Shown here piece by piece: positions 15,570 to 24,269 of a stretch of DNA of 64,000 nucleotides; position 1 is the first letter of the stretch, and every line of letters begins with the position of its first letter. The notes under the pieces were generated by a model. The model made no database searches. It worked only from the letters and a program-made list of their open reading frames with translations, and was not told the origin of the DNA. The stretch is from Kiloniella sp. EL199 (lineage in GTDB: Bacteria; Pseudomonadota; Alphaproteobacteria; Kiloniellales; Kiloniellaceae). Both the position numbers and the translations under genes were made by a program. The DNA is taken from the NCBI RefSeq assembly GCF_900313065.1, contig NZ_OMPU01000013.1:1-64000 (forward strand), given 5' to 3'.

Positions 15570-17566
15570 TTGCTGAACTTGGACAGTTTGCCATTATCAT
15601 GGCCCTGCTTGCCGCGATTGCTCAATCAATCCTGCCCCTGATCGGCGCGGAACGACTTGATAGCCGCTTGATGGCTTTTGGTAGTCAGGCATCATTGATT
15701 CAATTACTTTTTGTTTTTCTTGCTTTTGGCTGTCTGACCCAAGCTTACATCGTTTCTGATTTTACCCTCGTCAATGTCGCTGAGAACTCTCATTCAACCA
15801 AACCGTTGCTATATAAGATCAGCGGTGTTTGGGGTAACCACGAAGGCTCTATGCTTTTATGGATACTTATTCTTGCGGTTTTCGGGGCCGCGGTTGCTGC
15901 TTTTGGGCGCAACCTGCCAGTGACGCTCAAAGCCCGGGTTCTCGCAGTCCAAGCAATGATTGGCGTTGGCTTTTTAACCTTCCTGATTTTTACATCCAAT
16001 CCCTTCACCCGCCTTCTCGTACCGCCGGAAAACGGTCGCGACCTCAACCCCCTTTTACAAGACCCGGGTTTGGCCTTTCACCCACCGATGCTCTACGTCG
16101 GATATGTCGGCTTTTCCGTAGCCTTTTCCTTTGCGATTGCCGCGCTTATCGAAGGCAAGGTTGATGCCGCATGGGCACGCTGGGTTCGCCCCTGGACTCT
16201 TACCGCCTGGACCTTTTTAACGGGCGGAATCGCGCTGGGTAGCTGGTGGGCCTATTATGAACTTGGTTGGGGCGGCTGGTGGTTTTGGGACCCCGTAGAA
16301 AATGTTTCTTTCATGCCATGGCTCATGGGAACTGCCCTGTTGCATTCCGCCATTGTGGTCGAGAAAAGAAACTCTCTCAAGGTCTGGACCATTCTTCTTG
16401 CAATCCTGACCTTCTCTCTCTCTCTTATTGGCACCTTCATTGTGCGTTCAGGATTGCTGACCTCTGTTCACTCCTTTGCCGTAAACCCGGAACGCGGCAT
16501 CTTTATTCTGTTCCTTCTTGCGATTGCTATTGGCGGATCATTGGCACTTTTTGCCTTCCGCGCCCCATCCCTCAAAGCTGGTGGCATTTTCTCACCGATC
16601 AGTCGCGAAGGCGGGCTATTGTTAAATAACCTTTTGCTCAGTACTGCCTGTGCAACTGTGTTCCTCGGCACACTTTATCCACTCTTTATGGAAGCTTTGG
16701 GCGGCGGTCGCGTTTCAATCGGACCACCTTTCTATAACAACACCTTTGTCCCAGTTATGGTTCCCCTCCTTCTGCTGGTCTGCGTTGGCCCCCTGCTTCC
16801 TTGGAAGCGGGCCGATTTGGTCGGCGTTCTTGGCCGTTTAAAATATGCAGGCCTGGCAACAATCCTAGCAATCTTACTTGCATGGTATGTCACAGAAGGT
16901 GGACCTTTTCTGGCTATTCTGGGACTTGGCATGGCCGCTTGGATGCTGTTGGGCACCCTGAGCGAGTGGGCAGATAAAATAAAGCTTTTCCGGGCGCCTC
17001 TGGCCACAAGTTGGCAACGCATGATCAAACTTCCCGGCTCTGCCTGGGGTATGACACTTGCCCATGGCGGTCTTGCTATTGCCGTCGCAGGTATGATTTC
17101 AACATCCGTATGGAAAGTCGAAGACGTTGCCGTTCTCAAACCAGGCGAGACGATCTCTGTTGCCGGAACAGATTATCGCTTCGACGGTGTTCGCGAACTC
17201 GCCGGCCCCAACTATCAAGCTGTAGAAGGCACATTCACCGTGAGCCAGAACGGCGAATTCATGACCATCTTAAAACCTCAGAAACGCCTTTATAACGTTC
17301 AGAAAATGCCAACCACAGAAGCTGCGATCCATTCAACTTTTGTTGGTGACTACTATGCCGTTATCGGGGATCAGGTTGAAGATGGTGGCTGGACAGTTCG
17401 CATATACCGCGAACCAATGGTCACCTGGATATGGTTTGGCTGTACCTTGATGGTCTTGGCCGGTTTTCTCTCTCTTGCAGATCGACGCTTGAGAGTAGGA
17501 GCCCCCGCCGGGAAACGTAAACAAGGAAAACGTGAACAGAAATCTCAGCGGAATGCGGCAGCATGA
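15566..17566 (+). CDS. ccmF: cytochrome c heme lyase subunit CcmF
   Basis: A 666-residue polytopic membrane protein that attaches heme to apocytochrome c. The WWD motif GWWFWDPVENVSFMPW (about 232-247) is intact, as are the preceding YVGYVGFSVAF and GSWWAYYELGWGG blocks and the large periplasmic domain in the C-terminal third. The length is typical. It overlaps ccmE and ccmG by 4 bp each. The C-terminal tail is strongly basic (KRKQGKREQKSQR). Confidence 0.96.
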   Translation: MIAELGQFAIIMALLAAIAQSILPLIGAERLDSRLMAFGSQASLIQLLFVFLAFGCLTQAYIVSDFTLVNVAENSHSTKPLLYKISGVWGNHEGSMLLWILILAVFGAAVAAFGRNLPVTLKARVLAVQAMIGVGFLTFLIFTSNPFTRLLVPPENGRDLNPLLQDPGLAFHPPMLYVGYVGFSVAFSFAIAALIEGKVDAAWARWVRPWTLTAWTFLTGGIALGSWWAYYELGWGGWWFWDPVENVSFMPWLMGTALLHSAIVVEKRNSLKVWTILLAILTFSLSLIGTFIVRSGLLTSVHSFAVNPERGIFILFLLAIAIGGSLALFAFRAPSLKAGGIFSPISREGGLLLNNLLLSTACATVFLGTLYPLFMEALGGGRVSIGPPFYNNTFVPVMVPLLLLVCVGPLLPWKRADLVGVLGRLKYAGLATILAILLAWYVTEGGPFLAILGLGMAAWMLLGTLSEWADKIKLFRAPLATSWQRMIKLPGSAWGMTLAHGGLAIAVAGMISTSVWKVEDVAVLKPGETISVAGTDYRFDGVRELAGPNYQAVEGTFTVSQNGEFMTILKPQKRLYNVQKMPTTEAAIHSTFVGDYYAVIGDQVEDGGWTVRIYREPMVTWIWFGCTLMVLAGFLSLADRRLRVGAPAGKRKQGKREQKSQRNAAA

Positions 17567-18120
17567 ATAAAAAAATACTCTTTACGCTTCCGCTTTTGAT
17601 CACACTGGTTCTGTTCGGTTATTTCTTCTGGGCACTGACAAAACCGGGAAGAGATCCCAAAATCTTACCGTCAGTATTGATTGATAAACCAGCACCTGAA
17701 TTCAATCTTGTTGCCTTGGAAAACCTTGGTGTACCCGGTTTCTCCAGAACTGATTTGACCAGCAATGGCAAAGTATCAGTTGTGAATATTTTTGCATCAT
17801 GGTGCGTTCCCTGTCTTGCGGAACACCCGGATATGGTCAAACTGGGCAAACGCGACGATATAAATCTCTATGGCATTAATTATCGCGACAAGCCCGAAGA
17901 TGCTCTCAAATGGTTAAACCGTAACGGAAATCCTTATCACAGAGTCGGCAGAGACCCCAAAAGCAGAACTGGAATCGAATGGGGCGTTTATGGTGTTCCG
18001 GAAACCTTTATTGTCGATGCATCGGGTACCATACGTTACAAACATGTCGGTCCTTTGAACCCAGGTGATCTGGAAGACAAGATTTTACCGATTATCAGCA
18101 GCCTACAGGCACAAAACTAG
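17563..18120 (+). CDS. ccmG: thiol:disulfide interchange protein CcmG/DsbE
   Basis: A 185-residue membrane-anchored, periplasmic thioredoxin-like protein that reduces the heme-binding cysteines of apocytochrome c. One N-terminal helix is followed by the active site FASWCVPCLAEHP (CxxC at about 84-87) and a GVYGVPETFIVD cis-proline region characteristic of CcmG. It overlaps ccmF by 4 bp; ccmH follows after 36 bp. Confidence 0.94.
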   Translation: MNKKILFTLPLLITLVLFGYFFWALTKPGRDPKILPSVLIDKPAPEFNLVALENLGVPGFSRTDLTSNGKVSVVNIFASWCVPCLAEHPDMVKLGKRDDINLYGINYRDKPEDALKWLNRNGNPYHRVGRDPKSRTGIEWGVYGVPETFIVDASGTIRYKHVGPLNPGDLEDKILPIISSLQAQN

Positions 18121-18156
18121 TCTGGTACATTTTTATAGCTGGGAAATTATTTACCA

Positions 18157-18660
18157 ATGCGTGGCTTATTTCTTCTTACAGCCGTCCTTTTTCTCTTCAC
18201 AGTCAACAGCAATCCTGTGAAAGCTTTCGACCCTGACGAAGTCCTTGATGATCCTGCGTTAGAGACACGTGCCCGCGAGATATCAAAAGAGGTCAGGTGT
18301 CTGGTCTGCCAGAATGAACCTATCGATTCCTCTAACGCCGATCTGGCCAAAGAACTACGGATTGTTGTCAGGGAAAGGCTTGTTGCCGGTGATAGTGACG
18401 AGGATGTGAAAAGCTATCTTTCAGCCCGTTATGGCGATTTCGTCTTATTCCGCCCCCCTTTTAACACGGCAACTTTTTTACTTTGGTTCGGCCCTCTTCT
18501 CGTTTTGGGCGTCGGTGGCATTGGCATGTTCTTTTTTTATCGTGGCAATAAAAAGCTCAAAGTTGCCAATCCTCTCAGCCCGGAAGAAGAGGCACGCTTG
18601 AATCTGCTACTGGATAAAGACAATAAAACAAAAGGCTCAGATTCAGGAGAAGCCTCATGA
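18157..18660 (+). CDS. ccmH: cytochrome c-type biogenesis protein CcmH (CcmL-type)
   Basis: A 167-residue periplasmic oxidoreductase of the heme lyase complex. It has an N-terminal signal helix, the RCLVCQNEPIDSSNADLAKELR motif with the redox CxxC pair, a FLSARYGDFVLFRPPF-like segment (SYLSARYGD here) and a C-terminal membrane helix. The order and residues are diagnostic of CcmH. It overlaps ccmI by 4 bp. Confidence 0.94.
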   Translation: MRGLFLLTAVLFLFTVNSNPVKAFDPDEVLDDPALETRAREISKEVRCLVCQNEPIDSSNADLAKELRIVVRERLVAGDSDEDVKSYLSARYGDFVLFRPPFNTATFLLWFGPLLVLGVGGIGMFFFYRGNKKLKVANPLSPEEEARLNLLLDKDNKTKGSDSGEAS

Positions 18661-19889
18661 TTTTTTGGGCAATCATTGGCACACTAACCGCACTTTCTCT
18701 ACTGGTTCTTATCAAACCACTGGCAAAAAAGGCTGAGACAGCCCCCGCAGATACAGCAGAATCGGATCTTGCTGTTTATAAAGACCAGCTAAAAGAAATC
18801 GACAAGGATCTCAAAGCTGGAAACATTGCAGAGGCTCAGGCTGAAATTGCCCGTATCGAAATTCAACGACGGATTCTAAATGCAGGGCAGGAACAATCAG
18901 CCTCAACCACAGGTCAGCCCCTTTCGCCAAATGCAATGAAAGGGTTATTGGGAAGTTTGATCGTTACATTCCCAATCGCCGGGTTAGCGTTATACATATA
19001 TCTGGGACAACCCGGCATACCAGGCATGCCCCTTGCCGAGCGAGACATAGCCGCTGAACGCATGGCGATTGCTCAACAGCAAAACAATCAACGCAATACT
19101 GAAATGATGGCACTTGCCGAGAAGCTACAAGCCCGACTGGAAAACGACCCCCAAAATCTGGAAGGTTGGATGTTACTCGGCAGTACTTACGCAGAAATTG
19201 GACAATTTCCCCGCGCAGAAAAAGCCTTTCGTCAGGCAATGGAAAATAATCCACCCAACCCGATGGTTTACAGCGCGGTTGCCGAAATGATGGTTGCACA
19301 GGCAGAGGGTCAAGTCTCGTCGGATGCGCTTGAACTTTTCAAAAAAACCCTTGAGCTCAATCCCCGTGATCCACGTGGACTTTTCTACAGCGGCCTTGCC
19401 TTAACACAGGCTAACGCAAACGAAGATGCACTCAAACTCTGGTTAACGTTACGGACTTACACATCGGCAGCAGACCCTTGGCTTCAGGTTTTAGATAGCC
19501 AGATTGTTGAACTTGCCAACCTTGAAAAGATGAACCCGGAAAAGCTTCTCGCATCTTATCCTGCACAGCCCCCAACAGAAACAGCTGAACAACAAGCGGA
19601 AAACCAAACAGGACCTTCGGCTGAGGATATGGCCGCAGCCGCTGAATTAAGTGCAGAGGATAGAAACGAGATGATCAACGGTATGGTTGAAAGACTTGCT
19701 GATCGCTTGTCAGAAACACCGGATGATCTGCACGGCTGGATACAACTGGCACGGTCCTATCACACACTTGATAGAACATCAGATGCACTTGAAGCCATTA
19801 AAAATGCTGAACTCGCTGCGGAAAAACAACCGGATACAGAAGCAGCACGAGAGCAAATTCAAAAGCTAAAGCAAGAGCTTGATCTTTAA
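18657..19889 (+). CDS. ccmI: cytochrome c biogenesis TPR protein CcmI
   Basis: A 410-residue protein that presents apocytochrome c to the CcmF/CcmH lyase. It begins with a membrane helix (FWAIIGTLTALSLLVLI), has a cytoplasmic loop with the YKDQLKEIDKDLKAGNI motif typical of CcmI, a second helix near residue 100, and then periplasmic TPR repeats (GWMLLGSTYAEIGQFPRAEKAFRQAM and following). It is last in the ccm cluster; 124 bp separate it from the ABC transporter operon. I see no good terminator in that gap, only a T-rich stretch near 19925-19940. Confidence 0.9.
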   Translation: MIFWAIIGTLTALSLLVLIKPLAKKAETAPADTAESDLAVYKDQLKEIDKDLKAGNIAEAQAEIARIEIQRRILNAGQEQSASTTGQPLSPNAMKGLLGSLIVTFPIAGLALYIYLGQPGIPGMPLAERDIAAERMAIAQQQNNQRNTEMMALAEKLQARLENDPQNLEGWMLLGSTYAEIGQFPRAEKAFRQAMENNPPNPMVYSAVAEMMVAQAEGQVSSDALELFKKTLELNPRDPRGLFYSGLALTQANANEDALKLWLTLRTYTSAADPWLQVLDSQIVELANLEKMNPEKLLASYPAQPPTETAEQQAENQTGPSAEDMAAAAELSAEDRNEMINGMVERLADRLSETPDDLHGWIQLARSYHTLDRTSDALEAIKNAELAAEKQPDTEAAREQIQKLKQELDL

Positions 19890-20013
19890 AAATCTACAAC
19901 AGAAAGACCTAGAGAAGTTGTATATATTTTTTTTGCTTTTCATAATGAAAAAACCACACTAATTTCATTAGGAAGCAAAATAAAAAGATAATTCAACAAT
20001 GGGGACATAACCT

Positions 20014-20811
20014 ATGGCGTCAGACGCCGCGGCTATTGTGGATAAAACACCTGCACTTGTTTGTGAAGACATTCATAAATCATTCGGCAATATCGAAGTT
20101 TTAAAAGGTGTTTCCTTAACTGCTCACGAAGGCGATGTCATCTCAATGCTCGGTTCCAGTGGTTCCGGCAAGAGTACCTTTCTACGCTGCATCAACCTTT
20201 TAGAAACCCCGAATTCCGGTAAAGTGACCGTTGGTGGCGAACTCATCAATATGAAAGCCACCAAGTCTGGTGAACCTTTACCGGCAGATAACAAACAAAT
20301 CGAACGCATTCGTTCTAAACTGTCTATGGTTTTTCAGGGATTTAATCTCTGGTCTCACATGACAACACTGGAAAATATCATAGAAGCCCCGATCCACGTG
20401 CTCGGCCTGAGTAAAGCGGAAGCCATTGAACGCGCGAATGAGATGATGGAAAAGGTCGGCATCTACGAGCGTAAGGATTACTATCCTGCCCACATGTCCG
20501 GTGGACAGCAGCAACGCGTTGCAATTGCGCGTGCTCTGGCTATGGATCCATCTGTCATGTTGTTTGATGAACCAACATCCGCGTTGGACCCGGAACTGGT
20601 CGGGGAAGTATTAAAAGTTATCCGCGACCTTGCCGAAGAAGGTCGGACAATGATTGTTGTTACACACGAAATGGGTTTTGCACGGGAAGTATCAAACCAA
20701 ACGCTTTTCCTTCACAAAGGTCGTATTCTAGAGCAGGGAAATCCACAAGAGATTTTCGCCAATCCACAATCAGAGCGTTTCAAACAATTTATCGCTGGAA
20801 ATCTAAAATAA
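20014..20811 (+). CDS. polar amino acid ABC transporter ATP-binding protein
   Basis: A 265-residue ABC ATPase of the HisP/ArtP/OccP group. Walker A is GSSGSGKST, the signature is [15 protein letters not shown], and Walker B is [12 protein letters not shown]. It is followed by a periplasmic binding protein and two permeases of the basic/polar amino acid type, so the complete importer is encoded at 20014-23236. The exact substrate (lysine/arginine/ornithine/histidine or opine-like) cannot be read from sequence. The gene order ATPase, binding protein, permeases resembles octopine/nopaline and histidine systems. Confidence 0.93.
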   Translation: MASDAAAIVDKTPALVCEDIHKSFGNIEVLKGVSLTAHEGDVISMLGSSGSGKSTFLRCINLLETPNSGKVTVGGELINMKATKSGEPLPADNKQIERIRSKLSMVFQGFNLWSHMTTLENIIEAPIHVLGLSKAEAIERANEMMEKVGIYERKDYYPAHMSGGQQQRVAIARALAMDPSVMLFDEPTSALDPELVGEVLKVIRDLAEEGRTMIVVTHEMGFAREVSNQTLFLHKGRILEQGNPQEIFANPQSERFKQFIAGNLK

Positions 20812-20856
20812 TAAGACAAACAACAGGTATAACAATTAAATTTAGGGAGCTATTAA

Positions 20857-21618
20857 ATGAAAAAGTTTCTTGTAACTGCCGTAGCGGCAGCAATGACATT
20901 CACAGCTGGCGCTGTCGCAGCAAAAGATCTGCGTATCGGTGTTGAGGGCGCTTACCCTCCATTCAGCAGCATCGACACCAATGGTAACGTTGTTGGTTTC
21001 GATATTGATATCGCCAATGCACTTTGTGAAGAAATGAAAGTAAAGTGTACTCTGGTCGTGCAGGATTGGGATGGTATCATTCCAGCGCTTAACGCTAAAA
21101 AATATGATGCAATCATCGCATCCATGTCCATTACCGAAGAGCGTAAAAAGAAAGTTGATTTCTCTGAGAAATACTACAACTCTCCTGCGCGCTTCCTTCG
21201 CAAAAAAGGATCAGGCATCGAAATCACAGCTGAAGGCATGAAAGGCAAGTCCGTCGGTGTGCAACGCGGTACAATCCACGATAAATTTATCACTGCTGAG
21301 TTCCCAGATACCGAAATCAAGCGTTATGGCACGCAGGACGAAGCATACCTCGATATCGCAGCTGGTCGCGTTGATCTCCTGATTGCTGATTCCATTGCTA
21401 TGGATGAAGGTTTCGTCAAGACAGACGCCGGTAAAGATTTTGAGCTCTTTGGCCCATCATACAATGATCCAAAATACTTCGGCGAAGGTGCTGGTATTGC
21501 TGTTCGTAAAGGTGAGACAGAACTACGCGATCGTTTCTCTGCTGCCATCAAAGCAATCCGTGCAAACGGTGTGTACAAAGCGATCAACGACAAGTATTTC
21601 GACACAGACATCTACTAA
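20857..21618 (+). CDS. polar amino acid ABC transporter periplasmic substrate-binding protein
   Basis: A 253-residue secreted binding protein with a clear signal peptide (MKKFLVTAVAAAMTFTAGAV, cleavage near AVAAKD). The mature part starts LRIGVEGAYPPFSS, the family 3 solute-binding signature, and carries GFDIDIANALCEEM and MSITEERKKKVDFSEKYY, all typical of the ArgT/HisJ/OccT group. A GGGAGC ribosome site precedes the ATG. A strong terminator follows, which would raise its expression relative to the permeases. Confidence 0.94.
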   Translation: MKKFLVTAVAAAMTFTAGAVAAKDLRIGVEGAYPPFSSIDTNGNVVGFDIDIANALCEEMKVKCTLVVQDWDGIIPALNAKKYDAIIASMSITEERKKKVDFSEKYYNSPARFLRKKGSGIEITAEGMKGKSVGVQRGTIHDKFITAEFPDTEIKRYGTQDEAYLDIAAGRVDLLIADSIAMDEGFVKTDAGKDFELFGPSYNDPKYFGEGAGIAVRKGETELRDRFSAAIKAIRANGVYKAINDKYFDTDIY

Positions 21619-21666
21619 GGACAACGATGGAATGACCATCTTGTATCCTGGTTAAATACTGAAAGA

Positions 21667-21715
21667 GCACCCCCGGAACCTAGATGATCAATCTGCGTTC
21701 CGGGGTGCTTTTTTT
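21667..21715 (+). terminator. intrinsic terminator inside the amino acid transporter operon
   Basis: Stem GCACCCC(C)GGAAC / GTTCCGGGGTGC (12 bp with one bulged C) followed by seven T (21709-21715). It lies between the binding protein and permease genes. Partial read-through here is the usual way to make more binding protein than permease. Confidence 0.9.
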
Positions 21716-21755
21716 AAAAGTCTGAAAGTCCAGACTTAAAATCGGAAGATTTAAA

Positions 21756-22523
21756 ATGATTAACCTTGATGGCTACGGATATAGCATCCTTGTTAGTGGC
21801 GGCATTATTACCGTCTCCATCTCTATGGCATCTTTGCTGGTTGCCTGTTTTTTAGGAATGTTTGCTGCACTTGCACGGCTTTCAAAAAACAAAGTCGCCA
21901 GCTCAATTGCTTTTGGCTACACCACAATCATTCGCGGTGTTCCAGACCTTGTTCTGATGCTCTTGATTTTTTTCGGCGGTCAGGTTTTTGTGAACAATCT
22001 GCCAGAAAATCTTTTGAACTTTACAACGTGGATCGGCGAATTAATCGGGGCAGGAGATTCACTGAAAACAGCTGCAGAACCTTATCTTGATTGGGGATAT
22101 ATCGATATCAACCCCTTTATTGCAGGTGTACTGACCATTGGCTTTATCTTTGGTGCCTATATGGGCGAAACATTCCGCGGGGCCATCATGGCAGTAGACC
22201 GGGGAATGTTGGAAGCCGGCACAGCCTATGGCATGACAAGGTTTCAAATCAACCGCCGTATTCTCTTTCCGCAGATGGTTCGCCATGCGTTACCCGGAAT
22301 TGGTAATAACTGGCTGGTTCTTATGAAAGCTACTGCGATTACATCAATTATCGGCCTTGAAGATATGGTCCGAAAAGCAGGCCTCGCAGCAGGGGCAACC
22401 CGCGAACCCTTTAAATTTTATCTCACTGCGGCTATTGCATTCCTCGTTCTAACCACTTTATCGATTTGGGTTCTAAAGTTAATTGAAAAACGCTATTCGG
22501 CTGGCGTAAGGAGTGCGCTTTGA
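21756..22523 (+). CDS. polar amino acid ABC transporter permease (HisQ/OccQ-type)
   Basis: A 255-residue inner-membrane permease of the His/Glu/Gln/Arg family. N-terminal membrane segments, the IIRGVPDLVLMLLIFFGGQ motif and the EAA-type loop (EAGTAYGMTRFQINRRILFPQ) that contacts the ATPase are visible. The region from about 85 to 120 (NLLNFTTWIGELIGAGDS) is an insertion relative to minimal members. It overlaps the next permease by 4 bp (TGATGG), and the two form the heterodimeric channel. Confidence 0.92.
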   Translation: MINLDGYGYSILVSGGIITVSISMASLLVACFLGMFAALARLSKNKVASSIAFGYTTIIRGVPDLVLMLLIFFGGQVFVNNLPENLLNFTTWIGELIGAGDSLKTAAEPYLDWGYIDINPFIAGVLTIGFIFGAYMGETFRGAIMAVDRGMLEAGTAYGMTRFQINRRILFPQMVRHALPGIGNNWLVLMKATAITSIIGLEDMVRKAGLAAGATREPFKFYLTAAIAFLVLTTLSIWVLKLIEKRYSAGVRSAL

Positions 22524-23236
22524 TGGACTTACAGATAATACAGGACGAGCTACCTTTATACTTCGAAGGCTTACTTCTCACGATCAAACTTGTACCGCTC
22601 TCACTTTTAATCGGGTTTCTTTTTGCAATTCCGCTGGCCGTGATGCGGTTATCAAAAAATCCACTGATAAATTATCCCGTCTTCGCCTTTACCTATGCAT
22701 TCCGGGGAACACCACTTATCGTTCAACTGTTTATTCTTTATTATGGCGTAGGGCAGTTTGAAGGGTATAGCGAATTAACCAAAGAATTTGACTTCCTGAA
22801 AGGAGCTTACTTCTTTGCGTTACTGGGCTTTACGTTAAACACAGCAGCTTACACGACAGAAATTTTCCGAGGGGCAATGGCACAAACATCCTTTGGTGAA
22901 GTCGAAGCAGCAAAAGCCTGTGGCATGTCACAGTTTTTAATCTTCAGACGGATAATCATCCCCAGTGCATTAAGACGCGCCCTCCCTGCCTATTCTAACG
23001 AAGTTATCTTTATGCTTCACGGCAGTGCATTGGCCAGCACCATTACTCTGGTGGATCTAACCGGCGCAGCTCGTATCGTTCAATCTCGTTACTACGCCCC
23101 TTATGAGGCTTTTATTACTGCCGGTGTCTTCTATTTTATTCTGACTTTCTTGTTTATCTGGCTCTTCCGTCTCGTCGAAAATCACTACAACAAGCATCTG
23201 AAACGCCGGGAAGAAACCATCCAGGTCGTGACCTGA
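22520..23236 (+). CDS. polar amino acid ABC transporter permease (HisM/OccM-type)
   Basis: A 238-residue inner-membrane permease, the second half of the channel. It shows FRGTPLIVQLFILYYG, an EAA loop (EVEAAKACGMSQFLIFRRIIIPSALR) and a C-terminal membrane span with a basic tail. ATG 22520 lies inside the stop region of the preceding permease, and a Met follows directly, so the start could be one codon later. A terminator is found 22 bp after its stop. Confidence 0.92.
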   Translation: MMDLQIIQDELPLYFEGLLLTIKLVPLSLLIGFLFAIPLAVMRLSKNPLINYPVFAFTYAFRGTPLIVQLFILYYGVGQFEGYSELTKEFDFLKGAYFFALLGFTLNTAAYTTEIFRGAMAQTSFGEVEAAKACGMSQFLIFRRIIIPSALRRALPAYSNEVIFMLHGSALASTITLVDLTGAARIVQSRYYAPYEAFITAGVFYFILTFLFIWLFRLVENHYNKHLKRREETIQVVT

Positions 23237-23257
23237 TTTCATATTGATCATCCATTT

Positions 23258-23292
23258 AAAAGGCCGGAAGATAAATCATCCGGCCTTTTCTC
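23258..23292 (+). terminator. intrinsic terminator of the amino acid transporter operon
   Basis: Stem AAAAGGCCGG / CCGGCCTTTT with a 12-nt loop, ending in a T-rich tract. It directly follows the last permease gene. Confidence 0.85.
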
Positions 23293-23571
23293 TTATCTGA
23301 ACTTGCTCTCTACCTTACACACCAATAGCATAACATATGAGCTACCTATAGGTAGTAACACGACCAATAATTGGTGATTTTGTTATAAGTAATATCGCCA
23401 ATTAAGATATTCTTTACATTGTCCTATGCTAAAATCAGTAAGTGTTTTTCCTTTGGCGTAAATTATCTGCATCGGGTTAAGGGTAAATTTATATAGTTTG
23501 CAGAAAATAGGATAACGACACTGTATGATGTTGATGGATCAGGAACTACAATTGATAAAGGTGAGAGCTAC
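23293..23571. promoter_or_regulatory. intergenic region with two adjacent palindromes and a CtrA-like site
   Basis: The 335-bp gap after the permease holds its terminator, then two perfect palindromes 7 bp apart: CTACCTATAGGTAG (23342-23355) and ACCAAT-A-ATTGGT (23363-23375). Further on TTAA-N7-TTTA (23477-23491) is one base off the CtrA full site TTAA-N7-TTAA. No gene is visible. The palindromes could be operators for the gene at 23572. Confidence 0.35.
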
Positions 23572-24153
23572 GTGGATCTGGAAAGTATTAGGGCACAACT
23601 ACCTGGCTCAAACATTGATGAGACCAGCTTTCTAGCAACGGATTATTTAAATCATCTCAACGAAGCTGTGATGATGCTGGAAATGGTGCCAGACATGCCG
23701 GATCTTTTTGAAGAAGTTCAGGCTTGGGAACCCAAAAGCTATCAACAGCATTTTCTAGACAGTAGTTTTCAGGCAAAAGAACTTGCCGTGGCTGCCTACG
23801 AATCAGCTCCTGAAAAATTTCGCATCCCCTTTGATAAGGCGGTCGAACTCGCCGACAAAGGTATCAAGGACAGCAGAGACGCCATAGAACAGGCTCTTGC
23901 CTCTGGTGATCACGTTTCCATCGCCGCACTGGTACCGGATGCTTCCACACACATCCGTCATATGATTGATATTGCCAGTGCTGTTATTCATGGTAATCAC
24001 AATGTTTTGCCAGCTGACAAGATCATGGAAATCGAAATGGACTGGCAGGCAACACTCTCTGGCAACATGATGGCCGGCGGCATGGCCGAAGAAGAAGAAA
24101 CTCTGGATGCAGAAGCTATGGGACAAGATGATATCGACGCCCTTTTCGATTAA
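23572..24153 (+). CDS. hypothetical protein with a C-terminal FliM/CheZ-like CheY-binding motif
   Basis: A 193-residue acidic, apparently all-helical cytosolic protein that I do not recognise as a named family. Its last residues, GQDDIDALFD, resemble the conserved SQDEIDALL peptide by which FliM, and similar tails in CheZ and related proteins, bind phosphorylated CheY. The middle (about 65-150) looks like a helical bundle (KELAVAAYESAPEKFRIPFDKAVELADKGIKDSRDAIEQALASGD). It starts at GTG with AAGGTGAG 6 nt upstream; the frame is open somewhat further but offers no better start. The gene is monocistronic. A role in chemotaxis or a CheY-like signalling branch is inferred from the tail only. Confidence 0.6.
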   Translation: MDLESIRAQLPGSNIDETSFLATDYLNHLNEAVMMLEMVPDMPDLFEEVQAWEPKSYQQHFLDSSFQAKELAVAAYESAPEKFRIPFDKAVELADKGIKDSRDAIEQALASGDHVSIAALVPDASTHIRHMIDIASAVIHGNHNVLPADKIMEIEMDWQATLSGNMMAGGMAEEEETLDAEAMGQDDIDALFD

Positions 24154-24269
24154 ATCAATCTTTCCACAGTTCAAAGCGTCCCTTTGAAGCTCTGATACTT
24201 CTGCTTTCACTCTTGACGACTTAGACCTCCCTGAGCAAACTCCCCTCGCGCACAAACCGAGGAGAAATC

